Notes: generated by a model from the sequence alone, not told the origin. A stretch of DNA of 64,000 nucleotides from Nonomuraea candida (GCF_000725485.1 NZ_JOAG01000013.1:1-64000), one strand, 5' to 3'. Positions 9,517 to 18,226 are shown, counted from the first letter of the stretch. Translations and numbers: made by a program.

Positions 9517-9897
9517 CTACGCCTCGCCCCGCTCCGCCGGACTCCTGCACACGCAGAACTCGTTGCCCTCGGGGTCGAGCATGGTGACCCAGCCGGTGCC
9601 GTCGGGCTTGCGAAGGTCCTGGAAGACGGTCGCGCCCAGCTCGATCAGCCGCTCGACCTCCTGGTCACGGGTCCTGCCCTCGGTCCCGTTGACGTCGAGG
9701 TGCAGCCGGTTCTTGACGGTCTTGCCCTCGGGCACGCGGATGAACAGCAGGAACGGGTCCCGCTTGGTCCGCAGCATCACCTCGTCGTCCCCGGGGGCGT
9801 CCCCTTCGCCCAGGGGCAGCCCGGTGGCCCTGCTCCACCAGCTCGCGATCTCGTACGGGTCTGCTGCGTCGATGGTGACGGCATGGATCTCAATCAC
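9517..9897 (-). CDS. VOC family (glyoxalase-like) protein
   Basis: Single vicinal-oxygen-chelate domain of 126 aa. It starts with the typical IEIHAVTIDAADPYEIASWW, has a central NRLHLDVNG strand carrying a metal-site-type His, and ends with WVTMLDPEGNEFCVC, where Glu is another usual metal ligand. Such actinobacterial proteins are often annotated as glyoxalases but rarely have a proven substrate. I chose the GTG at 9897 because the family begins right there; a TTG at 9936 would overlap the SMR gene's stop. It probably shares the transcript of the SMR gene upstream. Confidence 0.82.
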   Translation of the reverse strand: MIEIHAVTIDAADPYEIASWWSRATGLPLGEGDAPGDDEVMLRTKRDPFLLFIRVPEGKTVKNRLHLDVNGTEGRTRDQEVERLIELGATVFQDLRKPDGTGWVTMLDPEGNEFCVCRSPAERGEA

Positions 9898-9928
9898 GAG
9901 ATCACCCAACCCGACACCACCAAAGACG

Positions 9929-10243
9929 TCAAGCAAGTGTTCGCAACCCGATGACGCCGGCCAGGATCAGCGCGATGGACAGCAGCCGCGGCAGCGACAC
10001 CTGGTCGCCCATGGCGATCATGCCGAGGATCGCGGTGCCCGCCGCGCCCACGCCGGTCCAGACGGCGTAGGCGGTGCCGACCTCCAGCGACTTGAGCGCG
10101 TAGGAGAGCATCCCGAAGCTCAGCACGGCCGTGACCAGGAACGACAGCGTCCACCACAGGTTGGTGAAGCCGTTGCTGAGCTTGAGTGACAGGGCCATGG
10201 CGACCTCGAAGACGCCGGCCAGCACGAGAACGATCCACGCCAT
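9929..10243 (-). CDS. gdx: SMR exporter, guanidinium (Gdx/SugE) type
   Basis: Four-TM small multidrug resistance protein of 104 aa. The conserved membrane Glu is residue 13 in AGVFEVAMALSLK, and ALKSLEVGTAYAVWTG with GTAILGMIAMGD is the typical SugE/Gdx core. Family members work as dual-topology dimers exchanging guanidinium for protons. Assignment as a guanidinium exporter, not a broad QacE-type pump, is supported by the guanidine-III riboswitch motif directly upstream. A strong GGAGGAG ribosome-binding site precedes the ATG. Confidence 0.93.
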   Translation of the reverse strand: MAWIVLVLAGVFEVAMALSLKLSNGFTNLWWTLSFLVTAVLSFGMLSYALKSLEVGTAYAVWTGVGAAGTAILGMIAMGDQVSLPRLLSIALILAGVIGLRTLA

Positions 10244-10276
10244 GATGACTCCTCCGGAGACGAGACTGACTGGGAT

Positions 10277-10316
10277 GCGTCGTCTTGGCGTTCCGGGTAC
10301 GGCGCGTCTCGTCCGG
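10277..10316 (-). promoter_or_regulatory. Guanidine-III (ykkC-III) riboswitch aptamer
   Basis: The 40-nt minus-strand element begins CCGGACGAGACGCGCCG, continues UACCCGG and ends CAAGACGACGC. This closely matches my recollection of the class III guanidine aptamer: CCGG...CCGG closing helix and a GCGCCGU strand that pairs with the 3' ACGACGC to form the pseudoknot, here with one C-A mismatch. It ends 33 nt before the ATG of the SMR gene, whose GGAGGAG ribosome-binding site lies between, which fits ligand control of translation. A covariance-model search was not possible here. Confidence 0.85.
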
Positions 10317-10359
10317 GAGCCTCAGGGGCTCATCGGCAAGAACGTGGCGGGTCGCGGGA

Positions 10360-11157
10360 TCATTCCCACCAGATCGTGACCCAGCGGTCGCGCGGCATCG
10401 GCCACATGCCCAGCTCCACCACCGTCGCCGCCACCTCCTCCGCCCGCGCGGGGTCGAGGCAGACCCGGCGGCACACGCTGGCGGCCAGCTCCTCCAGCGA
10501 CGTGAAACGTTCCAGCGGGGACTCTCTCTCCTCCACCCGCACGGCGAAGCCGAGCGCCGCCGCCAGCGCCACGCAGTCCTCCGCGATGGGCCGCACCGGC
10601 CGGTCGACGCCGTGGAAGTGCTGCCACAGCGGCGTCATCCAGCTCATGGGATGGCGGTGCGGCAGCTCGATCACCACCCGCCCCTGCGTGCGGGCGTCGA
10701 GCGCGGTCAGGAAGCCGGCCAGGTCGGGCACGTTGTAGACGACGTGCGCCGCCACGGCCGCGTCGGCCACCGGCACCCGGTCGGCCACGTCGGGCCAGCG
10801 GCCCTCGACGGTCGTGACCGGCACGCCGAGCTTGTCGGCCCGGGCGGTCAGCCCTTCGAGCATGGAGGCGGAGGTGTCGACCGCGTAGAGGTGGCCGATG
10901 CGCCCGTGCAGCGGCAGGGAGGAGGCCCCCGGCCCCGAGCCCACGTCGAGCAGCGTGCCCTTGTCGGGCAGCGCCTCCGACAGTCGCGTCATGGTCGGGC
11001 CGTCGTCGGGCTCGGCCAGCGCCCTGTCAGTACGGGTGCCGAACCGCTCGGGCGAATGACTCCACGGATCCGCGGGGGCCTTGGCCAGGATCTCGTCCGG
11101 AATCGCCCAGGATTCCAGTCGCTCCCGCCACCTGGCGGCGAGTTCTTCGGCGTCCAT
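10360..11157 (-). CDS. Class I SAM-dependent methyltransferase
   Basis: A 265 aa protein with Rossmann-fold methyltransferase motifs: LLDVGSGPGASSL (motif I), HLYAVDTSASML (motif II, acidic Asp) and a motif IV-like region AAVAAHVVYNVPDL. The C-terminal half contains WMTPLWQHFHGVDRP and ends VTIWWE. The substrate is unknown. The frame stays open to 11262; I chose ATG 11157 (MDAEELAARWRERL) because the upstream residues look like translated promoter of the divergent acyl-CoA dehydrogenase gene. An ATG at 11169 is possible. Confidence 0.78.
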   Translation of the reverse strand: MDAEELAARWRERLESWAIPDEILAKAPADPWSHSPERFGTRTDRALAEPDDGPTMTRLSEALPDKGTLLDVGSGPGASSLPLHGRIGHLYAVDTSASMLEGLTARADKLGVPVTTVEGRWPDVADRVPVADAAVAAHVVYNVPDLAGFLTALDARTQGRVVIELPHRHPMSWMTPLWQHFHGVDRPVRPIAEDCVALAAALGFAVRVEERESPLERFTSLEELAASVCRRVCLDPARAEEVAATVVELGMWPMPRDRWVTIWWE

Positions 11158-11187
11158 GGAGACGAGCATGCCATGCATAGCCGGGGT

Positions 11188-11228
11188 TACCCGCGGGTAG
11201 CATTTCAGAGTAAGGTTACTCGCCAGTA
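11188..11228. promoter_or_regulatory. Two inverted repeats in the fadE promoter region
   Basis: A perfect palindrome TACCCGCGGGTA (11188-11199) and a second inverted repeat TACT-cgcc-AGTA (11217-11228) flank TAAGGT (11211-11216), which could be a -10 box. The arrangement suggests TetR-type operators for the acyl-CoA dehydrogenase gene and the divergent methyltransferase gene. The regulator is not identifiable. Confidence 0.45.
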
Positions 11229-11260
11229 GAGAAATCCTCGGTTCAAGGAGATCGACGCCC

Positions 11261-13066
11261 ATGGGCCACTACAAGAGCAACGTGCGTGACCTGGAATTCA
11301 ACCTCTTCGAGGTCTTCGGGAGACGCGAGATCCTCGGCACCGGGCCCTTCGCCGATCTGGACGAGGACGTCGCGCGCACTCTCCTCGACGAGATGCACCG
11401 GCTGGCGACCGGCGTGCTCGCCGACTCCTTCGAGGAGGGCGACAGGAACCCGCCGGCGTTCGACGCGGCCACCTCCTCCGTGACCCTGCCCGACGGGTTC
11501 AAGAAGTCGTACAAGGCGCTGATCGAGGGCGGCTGGGCGCACCAGGACCTGCCCGTCGAGCTGGGCGGCCCCGGCATCCCGCGCAGCCTGGCCTGGGCCA
11601 CGGCCGAGATGGTGCTCGGCGCGAACCCCGCGCTCTACATGTACGCGGCCGGCCCCAACTTCGCCTACACCATGTGGAAGCTGGGCACCCCCGAGCAGAA
11701 GCGCTTCGCCGAGCTGGCCATCGAGCGCAACTGGGGCGCCACCATGGTGCTCACCGAGCCGGACGCCGGCTCCGACGTGGGCGCCGGGCGGACGAAGGCC
11801 GTGCGCCAGCCCGACGGCAGCTGGCACATCGAGGGCGTCAAGCGCTTCATCACCAGCGCCGAGCAGGACATGACGGAGAACATCTTCCACCTGGTGCTGG
11901 CCCGCCCCGAGGGCCACGGCCCCGGCACCAAGGGGCTGTCGATGTTCCTGGTGCCGAAGTACCACGTGAACCTGGAGACCGGCGAGCTCGGCGAGCGCAA
12001 CGGCGTCTACGTCACCAACGTCGAGAAGAAGATGGGCCTGAAGGTCTCCACGACCTGCGAGCTGACCTTCGGCGACAAGCACCCCGCGATCGGCTGGCTG
12101 ATCGGCGACGTGCACGAGGGCATCAAGCAGATGTTCATGGTGATCGAGCACGCCCGCATGATGGTCGGCACCAAGGCCATCGCCACGCTCTCCACCGGCT
12201 ACCTCAACGCCCTCGAGTACGCCAAGTCGCGCTTCCAGGGCGCCGACCTGGCCAAGATGGCCGACAAGAGCGCGCCCCGGGTGACCATCACCCACCACCC
12301 CGACGTGCGGCGCGAGCTGATGCTGCAGAAGGCGTACGTCGAGGGCATGCGCGCCCTGGTGCTCTACACGGCCACCTTCCAGGACACGCTGCTCATCAAC
12401 CCCGACGACCGGCACGCCCAGGCCATGAACGACCTGCTGCTGCCCGTCGTCAAGGGCGTCGGGTCGGAGCGGTCGTACGAGCTGCTGTCGCGCTCGCTGC
12501 AGACCCTGGGCGGCTCCGGCTACCTCCAGGACTACCCGATCGAGCAGTACATCAGGGACGCCAAGATCGACTCCCTGTACGAGGGCACCACCGCCATCCA
12601 GGGCCAGGACCTGTTCTTCCGGAAGATCCTGCGCAACCAGGGCGCGGCGATCGGCGCGCTGCTGGCCGAGATCAACGAGTTCGCCGGGTCCGAGGCGGGC
12701 AACGGCCGGCTCAAGGAGGAGCGCAAGCTGCTCGTCGAGGCCGCCGCCGAGGTCAAGGCCATGGGCGACACCATGGCGGGCTGGGCGCTGGGCTCGCTGG
12801 AGTCGCCCTCCGAGGTCTACAAGGTCGGGCTCAACACCACCCGCTTCCTGCTCGCGCTGGGCGACCTGGTCATCGCCTGGCTGCTGCAGCGCCAGGCCGA
12901 GGTGGCGCTGGCCAAGCTGGCCACCCAGGAGGACCCGTTCTACCAGGGCAAGGTCGCGGCGGCGTCGTTCTTCGCCAAGAACGTGCTGCCCCGGCTGGCC
13001 GCCGAGCGGCGCGCGCTCGAATCGACCGGGCTGGAGCTCATGGAGCTGCCGGAAGAGGCGTTCTGA
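11261..13066 (+). CDS. fadE5: Acyl-CoA dehydrogenase (FadE5-like)
   Basis: FAD-dependent dehydrogenase catalysing the first step of beta-oxidation. At 601 aa it belongs to the long ACAD type of mycobacterial FadE5, with an extra C-terminal domain after about residue 470. The N-terminal sequence [17 protein letters not shown] is characteristic of this group. The FAD/substrate region is [12 protein letters not shown]; the catalytic base is Glu441 in [12 protein letters not shown]. An AAGGAG ribosome-binding site lies 8-9 nt before the ATG. Monocistronic, with a hairpin after the stop. Broad acyl chain specificity is inferred from the FadE5 family. Confidence 0.93.
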   Translation: MGHYKSNVRDLEFNLFEVFGRREILGTGPFADLDEDVARTLLDEMHRLATGVLADSFEEGDRNPPAFDAATSSVTLPDGFKKSYKALIEGGWAHQDLPVELGGPGIPRSLAWATAEMVLGANPALYMYAAGPNFAYTMWKLGTPEQKRFAELAIERNWGATMVLTEPDAGSDVGAGRTKAVRQPDGSWHIEGVKRFITSAEQDMTENIFHLVLARPEGHGPGTKGLSMFLVPKYHVNLETGELGERNGVYVTNVEKKMGLKVSTTCELTFGDKHPAIGWLIGDVHEGIKQMFMVIEHARMMVGTKAIATLSTGYLNALEYAKSRFQGADLAKMADKSAPRVTITHHPDVRRELMLQKAYVEGMRALVLYTATFQDTLLINPDDRHAQAMNDLLLPVVKGVGSERSYELLSRSLQTLGGSGYLQDYPIEQYIRDAKIDSLYEGTTAIQGQDLFFRKILRNQGAAIGALLAEINEFAGSEAGNGRLKEERKLLVEAAAEVKAMGDTMAGWALGSLESPSEVYKVGLNTTRFLLALGDLVIAWLLQRQAEVALAKLATQEDPFYQGKVAAASFFAKNVLPRLAAERRALESTGLELMELPEEAF

Positions 13067-13114
13067 CGGCTGGAGCCGCCGGGAGAGGCCCGCTCTGACG
13101 GCTGGGGCCTCTCC
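13052..13114 (+). terminator. Stop-containing duplication and terminator hairpin after fadE
   Basis: A 10-bp perfect stem (13082-13091 with 13105-13114) of the type GGAGAGGCCC/GGGCCTCTCC lies just after the gene, without a clear T-run. The segment around the stop is duplicated at a 32-bp period: TCTGACGGCTGG at 13062 recurs at 13094, so a second TGA sits in the hairpin loop. Confidence 0.6.
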
Positions 13115-13287
13115 GCCGCCTTTCCGCCGCCCACGGCGGGGCGTCCGCACCTTTCCGATGCGGGCGCCCCGCCGTTCGGCGTCCGGCCCCTTGCGGTACG
13201 GCGGCGGTCCGCGCGAGATGCGACGGGTGTGATCGGCGTCAGCCGGGTATGACCGTGGCTGTACTCGCCGTTTGCCTGGAGGTCGTC

Positions 13288-13512
13288 ATGGGTGTCGGGG
13301 TAAGCATCTTCTTCCTCACGCTTGGCGCCATTCTGAGGTTCGCGATCGAGCCCGACGTGTTCGGCGACAGCGTGCACATGGACGTGATCGGCCTGATCTT
13401 CATGATCGTCGGCGGCGTGGGGGTGGTGCTGGCCATCGTGCTGGCCCCGCGGCGCGGGCAGACCTCCGACCACCGGCTGATGCACCGCGAGAACAACCCG
13501 CCCGAGCTGTAG
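13288..13512 (+). CDS. DUF6458-like small membrane protein
   Basis: A 74 aa protein beginning MGVGVSIFFLTLGAILRFAIE, with one TM helix at the N-terminus and a second around 34-54 (VIGLIFMIVGGVGVVLAIVLA) and a short basic tail. This two-helix pattern matches the actinobacterial DUF6458 family. The start at 13288 is preferred over the upstream ATG at 13249 because the family starts here and GGAGG lies 6 nt before it. Function unknown. Confidence 0.8.
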   Translation: MGVGVSIFFLTLGAILRFAIEPDVFGDSVHMDVIGLIFMIVGGVGVVLAIVLAPRRGQTSDHRLMHRENNPPEL

Positions 13513-13528
13513 GGCCGGGAGCAGCCCG

Positions 13529-13822
13529 TCAGAGACTGAGCTGCACGGCGGCGCGGGTCGCCAGGATGGGCTTGATGTGCTGGGCGATCACGGCCTGGTG
13601 GTCGGGGTGGTCGCGGTAGAGCGCGAAGTCGTCCACCGAGTCGAAGTCCGCCACCACCGCGTAGTCGTGGTTGCCCTGGGTGATGCCCGCGTCGGGGCCC
13701 ACGGTGTAGGAGCGCAGCTGCGGGATGAGGCCCGGGAGTTTGCGCAGCTCGGAGGTGACCGCGGCCTGCTGCTCGGCGGTCGCGTCCTCGGTCCAGGTGA
13801 ACAGCACGATGTGGCGAATCAT
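13529..13822 (-). CDS. Dabb family (stress-responsive alpha/beta barrel) protein
   Basis: A single Dabb domain of 97 aa: IRHIVLFTWTEDATAEQ at the start, DYAVVADFDSVDDFALYRDHPDH in the middle, and a C-terminal helix with HIKPILATRAAVQL. The family forms dimeric ferredoxin-like barrels; some members are polyketide cyclases or heme-related enzymes, but most are uncharacterised. ATG 13822 is supported by TAAAGT placed 7 nt upstream, indicating a leaderless transcript; the ATG six codons upstream lies before this box. Confidence 0.85.
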   Translation of the reverse strand: MIRHIVLFTWTEDATAEQQAAVTSELRKLPGLIPQLRSYTVGPDAGITQGNHDYAVVADFDSVDDFALYRDHPDHQAVIAQHIKPILATRAAVQLSL

Positions 13823-13893
13823 GCGAGTCACTTTAGCCATGTATCTGAGCGCGGCCTCGGCGCTCTGAGGTCAGTGGGTGCGGGCGTCGCGCC

Positions 13894-13938
13894 GTACGGC
13901 GATCGCCGGGGGAGGGGTCCTCCCGGCGATCGCCGTAC
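13894..13938 (-). terminator. Long inverted repeat downstream of the bkd operon
   Basis: A 17-bp perfect inverted repeat (GTACGGCGATCGCCGGG and its complement) around a GGAGGGGTCC-type centre lies about 80 bp after the bkdC stop. It can act as a bidirectional terminator isolating the bkd operon from the Dabb gene. No T-run is present, as is usual in actinomycetes. Confidence 0.6.
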
Positions 13939-14019
13939 TTCATGCGCCGTGGGCCCGCGGGCGGCCCCACGCGACCACACACCACCCGCAGGCGGCCCGC
14001 GGGCGGCGGGCCGGCCGGG

Positions 14020-15660
14020 TCAGCCCCAGGCGAGCATGCGGAGGGGGTCCTCCAGCATCGCGCCCACGTCGCGCAGGAACAGGGAGCCCAGCTCGCCGTC
14101 GATGATCCGGTGGTCGAAGGAGAGCGACAGGGTCGCCACCTTGCGCACCGCCAGCTCGCCGTCCACCACCCACGGCATGTCCCTGATCTGGCCGATGGCG
14201 AGGATCGCGGCCTCGCCGGGGTTGAGGATCGGGGTGCCGCCGTCCACGCCGAACACGCCGACGTTGGTGATGGTGATGGTGCCGCCGGACATCTCGGCCG
14301 GTTGGGTACGCCCCGACCGGGCCGTCTCCGTGAGCCCGGCCAGCCGGCCGGCCAGCTCGGGGAGCGACAGGTCCTGGGCGTCCTTGATGTTGGGCACCAG
14401 GAGGCCGCGCGGGGTCGCGGCGGCGATTCCGAGGTTCACGTAGTGCTTGACCACGATTTCCTGGGACTCCTCGTCCCACGCGGAGTTGATCATCGGGTGC
14501 CGCCGGACCGCCGTCAGGACGGCCTTGGCCACCAGGAGCAGCGGCGAGACCTTGACCTCGGCGAACTCCGCGAGCGTGCGCAGGCGGCGCACCGCCTCCA
14601 TCGTGCCCGTCATGTCCACCTGGAGGAACTCGGTGACGTGCGGGGCCGTGAAGGCGCTCGTGACCATGGCCTGGGCGGTCATCTTGCGCACGCCCTTGAC
14701 GGGGACGCGCTCCTCGCGCCGCGCCGGGGCCTGCGGGCGCTGCGGCTGCCCGGCCGGCGCCGGTTCCGCTGCCGCTTCCGGTGCCGCTTCCGGTACTGAG
14801 GCCGCCGCGTGCACGTCGTCGCGGGTGATCGAGCCCTGGGGGCCCGTGCCGTTGATCGACGCCAGGTCCACGCCCAGGTCCTTGGCGAGCTTGCGCACGG
14901 GAGGCTTGGCCAGCACGGCCACCCGCGCGGGCGTCACCGCCGCCGGGGCCGCCGGCGGCGCGGCGGGCGTGGCCGCTCCCCCGGCGGGCGGTGCGGTGGC
15001 CCGTGTCGCGCCCGCAGCGGGCGGGGCCGTGGCTGGTGGCGCGCCAGGAGGGGGTGGCAGGGTCGGGGGGCCGTCCACCTCCACGCGGGAGGGGTTGGCG
15101 ACCGGGTTGGCCGGAATGCCGGTCGAGGGCTGCTTGCGGGGGCGGCGCTTGGTGGCGCCGGTCTTCACGCCGTAGCCGACCAGGACCGCCTGGCGCTCCT
15201 CCTTGGGGGCCGGGCTGCCGTGCGCGCCGGGCTCCACCGCGCCCTCCGCCGGCGGGTTCGGCACCAGGTCCTCGGCCAGCGCCTCGGGCTTCCCCGCCGC
15301 GCCTGAGGCGGCGTCGGGGCCGGAGGTGGCCCCCTGGCCCGAGGTGACGCCCACCCCTGAGCCGTCCCCCGAGCCGGTCGCGCCGGGCTGGGCGGGGGCG
15401 CCGGCGCCGGGGGCGCCGGGCTCGGTGGTGTCGATGGCGATGATGGCGATGCCCACGTCCACCGTGTCGCCCTCGTCGGCCATCAGGCCCGCCACCACCC
15501 CGTCCCACGGGATCGGCAGCTCGACGATCGACTTGGCCGTCTCGATCTCCACGACGATCTGGTTGACCTTGACCGGGTCGCCCGGCTTGACGTGCCAGCG
15601 GACGATCTCGGCCTCCGTCAGCCCCTCGCCGACGTCGGGAAGCTTGAACTCGCGTCGCAT
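14020..15660 (-). CDS. bkdC: 2-oxoacid dehydrogenase E2 (dihydrolipoyl acyltransferase)
   Basis: E2 core of the branched-chain 2-oxoacid dehydrogenase complex, 546 aa. Domains in order: one lipoyl domain (1-80, lipoyl-lysine Lys43 in EIETAKSIVEL); a long Ala/Pro/Gly linker; a peripheral-subunit-binding domain (KPPVRKLAKDLGVDLASINGT); a second Ala/Pro hinge; and the catalytic domain ending in FDHRIIDGELGSLFLRD with the DHRxxDG active site. GAGGAG precedes the ATG. It follows E1-beta by 14 nt. The frame remains open upstream, but the lipoyl domain start and the ribosome-binding site fix this start. Confidence 0.92.
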   Translation of the reverse strand: MRREFKLPDVGEGLTEAEIVRWHVKPGDPVKVNQIVVEIETAKSIVELPIPWDGVVAGLMADEGDTVDVGIAIIAIDTTEPGAPGAGAPAQPGATGSGDGSGVGVTSGQGATSGPDAASGAAGKPEALAEDLVPNPPAEGAVEPGAHGSPAPKEERQAVLVGYGVKTGATKRRPRKQPSTGIPANPVANPSRVEVDGPPTLPPPPGAPPATAPPAAGATRATAPPAGGAATPAAPPAAPAAVTPARVAVLAKPPVRKLAKDLGVDLASINGTGPQGSITRDDVHAAASVPEAAPEAAAEPAPAGQPQRPQAPARREERVPVKGVRKMTAQAMVTSAFTAPHVTEFLQVDMTGTMEAVRRLRTLAEFAEVKVSPLLLVAKAVLTAVRRHPMINSAWDEESQEIVVKHYVNLGIAAATPRGLLVPNIKDAQDLSLPELAGRLAGLTETARSGRTQPAEMSGGTITITNVGVFGVDGGTPILNPGEAAILAIGQIRDMPWVVDGELAVRKVATLSLSFDHRIIDGELGSLFLRDVGAMLEDPLRMLAWG

Positions 15661-15674
15661 GTGCGCCTGCCTCC

Positions 15675-16655
15675 TCAGTAGCCGAAGGCCCGGTCGACGG
15701 CGTCGAGCACCCGGTCCAGGTCGGGCAGGTAGTGCTCTTCCAGCTTGGACGGAGGGTAGGGGGTGGAGAAGCCGCCGGCCCGCAGGACGGGCGACTCCAG
15801 GTGGTAGAAGCACTGCTCGGTGATCCGGGCGGCCAGCTCGGCGCCGAAGCCGCTGTTGACGGGCGCCTCGTGGACGACGACGACCCGGCCCGTACGGCGG
15901 GCGGACTCCATCACCACCGGCTCGTCGAGCGGGTTGAGCGAGCGCAGGTCGATGACCTCCAGCGAGCGCCCGTCGTCCTCGGCCGCCGTGGCCGCCTCCA
16001 GGCAGGTCTTGACCATGGGCCCGTAGGCCAGCAGCGTGGCGTCGGCGCCGGGCCGCACGACCTTGGCCGCGTGCAGCGGCGGCCACCAGTCGGTGGCGGT
16101 GGTGTCGACGTCGGCCTTCTCCCAGTAGCGGCGCTTGGGCTCGAAGAAGAGCACCGGGTCGTCGCTGCGGATGGCCTGCTGGATCATGGTGTAGGCGTCG
16201 GCCGGGTTGGAGCAGGCGACGACGCGCAGGCCGGCGGTGTGGGTGAAGTACGCCTCGGGCGACTCGCTGTGGTGCTCGACCGCGCCGATGCCGCCGCCGC
16301 AGGGAATGCGTACGACGACCGGCAGCTTGATCGCGCCCAGCGAGCGCATCGGCATCTTGGCGAGCTGCGTGATGATCTGGTCGGCGGCCGGGAACACGAA
16401 CCCGTCGAACTGGATCTCGCACACCGGCCGGTATCCGCGCAGCGCCAGCCCGATCGCGGTGCCGATGATGCCCGACTCGGCCAGCGGCGTGTCGATGACG
16501 CGGTCCTCGCCGAAGTCCTTCTGCAGACCGTCGGTGACCCGGAACACGCCGCCCAGCTTGCCGACGTCCTCGCCCATGATGAGGACCTTCGGGTCGTCCT
16601 CCATGGCCTTGCGCATGCCCTCGTTCAGGGCCTTGGACAGACTCAGGATGGTCAC
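15675..16655 (-). CDS. bkdB: 2-oxoacid dehydrogenase E1 beta subunit
   Basis: Transketolase-like pyrimidine-binding subunit of 326 aa. It shows GEDVGKLGGVFRVTDGLQK, DTPLAESGIIGTAIGLA (thiamine pyrimidine side), RIPCGGGIGAVEHHSES and, in the C-terminal domain, EVIDLRSLNPLD. Together with E1-alpha it forms the thiamine-diphosphate decarboxylase of a branched-chain 2-oxoacid complex. The GTG start overlaps the E1-alpha stop (GTGA), a translational-coupling arrangement, so no separate ribosome-binding site is needed. Confidence 0.92.
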   Translation of the reverse strand: MTILSLSKALNEGMRKAMEDDPKVLIMGEDVGKLGGVFRVTDGLQKDFGEDRVIDTPLAESGIIGTAIGLALRGYRPVCEIQFDGFVFPAADQIITQLAKMPMRSLGAIKLPVVVRIPCGGGIGAVEHHSESPEAYFTHTAGLRVVACSNPADAYTMIQQAIRSDDPVLFFEPKRRYWEKADVDTTATDWWPPLHAAKVVRPGADATLLAYGPMVKTCLEAATAAEDDGRSLEVIDLRSLNPLDEPVVMESARRTGRVVVVHEAPVNSGFGAELAARITEQCFYHLESPVLRAGGFSTPYPPSKLEEHYLPDLDRVLDAVDRAFGY

Positions 16656-17743
16656 TTCTCGAACCCCTCCAAGTAAGCGGCGAACTCGGCGCGCTCCCGG
16701 TCGATCAGGGGGTGGGGTTCGCGGTAGACGTGGTCGAAGATGTCGAGCGGCTCGGGGTCGGGCATGGCCAGGCAGCGCCGGCGCAGGTCGGCGCCGAGCT
16801 GATCGGCCTCGGCGTCGATGGCGTCGAAGAACGCCTGGTCGGCCTGCTCGTTGCGGAACAGGTAGGCCTTGACCCGCTCGATCGGGTCCTTGAGCTTCCA
16901 CGCCTCCAGCTCGCTGGCCACGCGGTAGCGCGTGGGGTCGTCGGTGGTGGTGTGGGCGCCCATCCGGTACGTGTACGCCTCGATGAGCGTCGGCCCCTGC
17001 CCCGTACGGGCCGCTTCGAGCGCCTTGCGCGTCACCGCGAGGCAGGCGAAGACGTCGTTGCCGTCGACCCTGATCCCGGGGAACCCGAACCCGGAGGCGC
17101 GGCGGTAGAGCGGGATGCGGGTCTGCTTCTCCAGCGGCTCGGAGATGGCCCACTGGTTGTTCTGGCAGAAGAACACGATGGGCGCGTTGAACACGCTGGC
17201 CCAGATGAACGACTCGTTGACGTCACCCTGGGAGGTGGCGCCGTCGCCGAAGTAGACGATCGTGGCGGCGCTGGCGTCGTCGCGCTGGATGCCCATCGCG
17301 TAGCCGACCGCGTGGAGCGTCTGGCTGCCGATCACGATCGTGTAGAGGTGGAAGTTGTGCTCCTTGGGGTCCCAGCCTCCGTGGTTGACGCCCCTGAACA
17401 GGCCCAGCAGCTTCACCGGGTCGACGTCGCGGCACCACGCCACGCCGTGCTCGCGGTAGGTGGGGAAGGCCATGTCGGCGTCGGTCAGCGCGCGGCCGGA
17501 GCCGATCTGGGCGGCCTCCTGGCCCAGCAGCGAGGCCCAGATGCCCAGCTCGCCCTGGCGCTGCAGCGCCACGGCTTCCAGGTCGACGCGCCGGACGAGC
17601 ACCAGGTCGCGATAGAGCGACCGGATCTCCTCCGGAGTCAGGTCGATGTCGTAGTCGGGATGCTCGACTCGCTCTCCCTCGGGGGTGAGCAGCTGAACGA
17701 GCTCAGGAGGTGCCCCTGCACCGCTTGAGGCGTCCATGGTCAT
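16652..17743 (-). CDS. bkdA: 2-oxoacid dehydrogenase E1 alpha subunit
   Basis: E1-alpha subunit of 363 aa. The thiamine-diphosphate/Mg motif is GDGATSQGDVNESFIWA...NNQWAIS, and RMGAHTTTDDPTRYR is the usual phosphorylation-loop region. First gene of bkdA-bkdB-bkdC. Branched-chain specificity is favoured over pyruvate because of the separate alpha and beta subunits and the valine dehydrogenase elsewhere in the window, but acetoin-type activity cannot be excluded. ATG 17743 has AGGAG 7 nt upstream, better than the ATG at 17788. Confidence 0.92.
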   Translation of the reverse strand: MTMDASSGAGAPPELVQLLTPEGERVEHPDYDIDLTPEEIRSLYRDLVLVRRVDLEAVALQRQGELGIWASLLGQEAAQIGSGRALTDADMAFPTYREHGVAWCRDVDPVKLLGLFRGVNHGGWDPKEHNFHLYTIVIGSQTLHAVGYAMGIQRDDASAATIVYFGDGATSQGDVNESFIWASVFNAPIVFFCQNNQWAISEPLEKQTRIPLYRRASGFGFPGIRVDGNDVFACLAVTRKALEAARTGQGPTLIEAYTYRMGAHTTTDDPTRYRVASELEAWKLKDPIERVKAYLFRNEQADQAFFDAIDAEADQLGADLRRRCLAMPDPEPLDIFDHVYREPHPLIDRERAEFAAYLEGFEK

Positions 17744-17786
17744 GCGCCACTCCTGCTGGTCGGGGCCGGATGTCGATGGGGTTGCC

Positions 17787-17808
17787 ACCTTAGGCCAGCC
17801 TTACTAAC
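17787..17808 (-). promoter_or_regulatory. Putative bkdA promoter with iron-box-like half site
   Basis: On the minus strand TAAGGT (17792-17787) can serve as -10. The preceding segment, read on that strand, contains AGGCTGGCCTAA, which matches the right half of the IdeR/DmdR iron box (AGGCTNACCTAA type) at 10 of 12 positions; the left half is one base short. The promoter call is weak and the regulator call weaker. Confidence 0.25.
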
Positions 17809-17901
17809 GACGAACCCTGAGGTGGGGGTTCATACGCTTTTGGGGCCATCGTGGCAGACATCACAGCCCTGTGCGCAAGCCCCATGTCCTCCCCGTTCCC
17901 G

Positions 17902-17932
17902 TTGTATCGGCGACCACACGCGCCGGTAGGCT
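17902..17932 (+). promoter_or_regulatory. Putative purS promoter
   Basis: TTGTAT (17902-17907) and TAGGCT (17927-17932), 19 bp apart, lie about 40 bp before the GTG of purS. The spacing is slightly long. Confidence 0.35.
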
Positions 17933-17970
17933 GTGCTTCCCATCCACCCACCGCTCCCAGGAGGAACGCA

Positions 17971-18216
17971 GTGGCCCGCGTCATCGTGGACGTCATGTTG
18001 AAGCCCGAGATCCTCGATCCGCAGGGCCAGGCCATCGCCAGGGCGCTGCCCCGGCTCGGCTTCTCCGGCGTCTCCGCCGTGCGGCAGGGCAAGCGCTTCG
18101 AGATCGAGCTCGACGGCCCGGCCGACGAGGCGGCGCTCGCGGAAGTGCGCAAGATGGCGGAAACGCTGCTGGCGAACACCGTCATCGAGGACTACAGCGT
18201 CCGGGTCGAGGGCTAA
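17971..18216 (+). CDS. purS: Phosphoribosylformylglycinamidine synthase subunit PurS
   Basis: Small 81 aa subunit that bridges PurL and the glutaminase PurQ in the FGAM synthase complex (step 4 of purine synthesis). The sequence ARVIVDVMLKPEILDPQG, RLGFSGVSAVRQGKRFEIEL and the tail NTVIEDYSV are diagnostic. The GTG start has CAGGAGGA 8 nt upstream; the longer open frame upstream is not part of the protein. A hairpin follows, and an anti-sigma factor gene separates it from purQ. Confidence 0.94.
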   Translation: MARVIVDVMLKPEILDPQGQAIARALPRLGFSGVSAVRQGKRFEIELDGPADEAALAEVRKMAETLLANTVIEDYSVRVEG

Positions 18217-18226
18217 GGCACATTTG

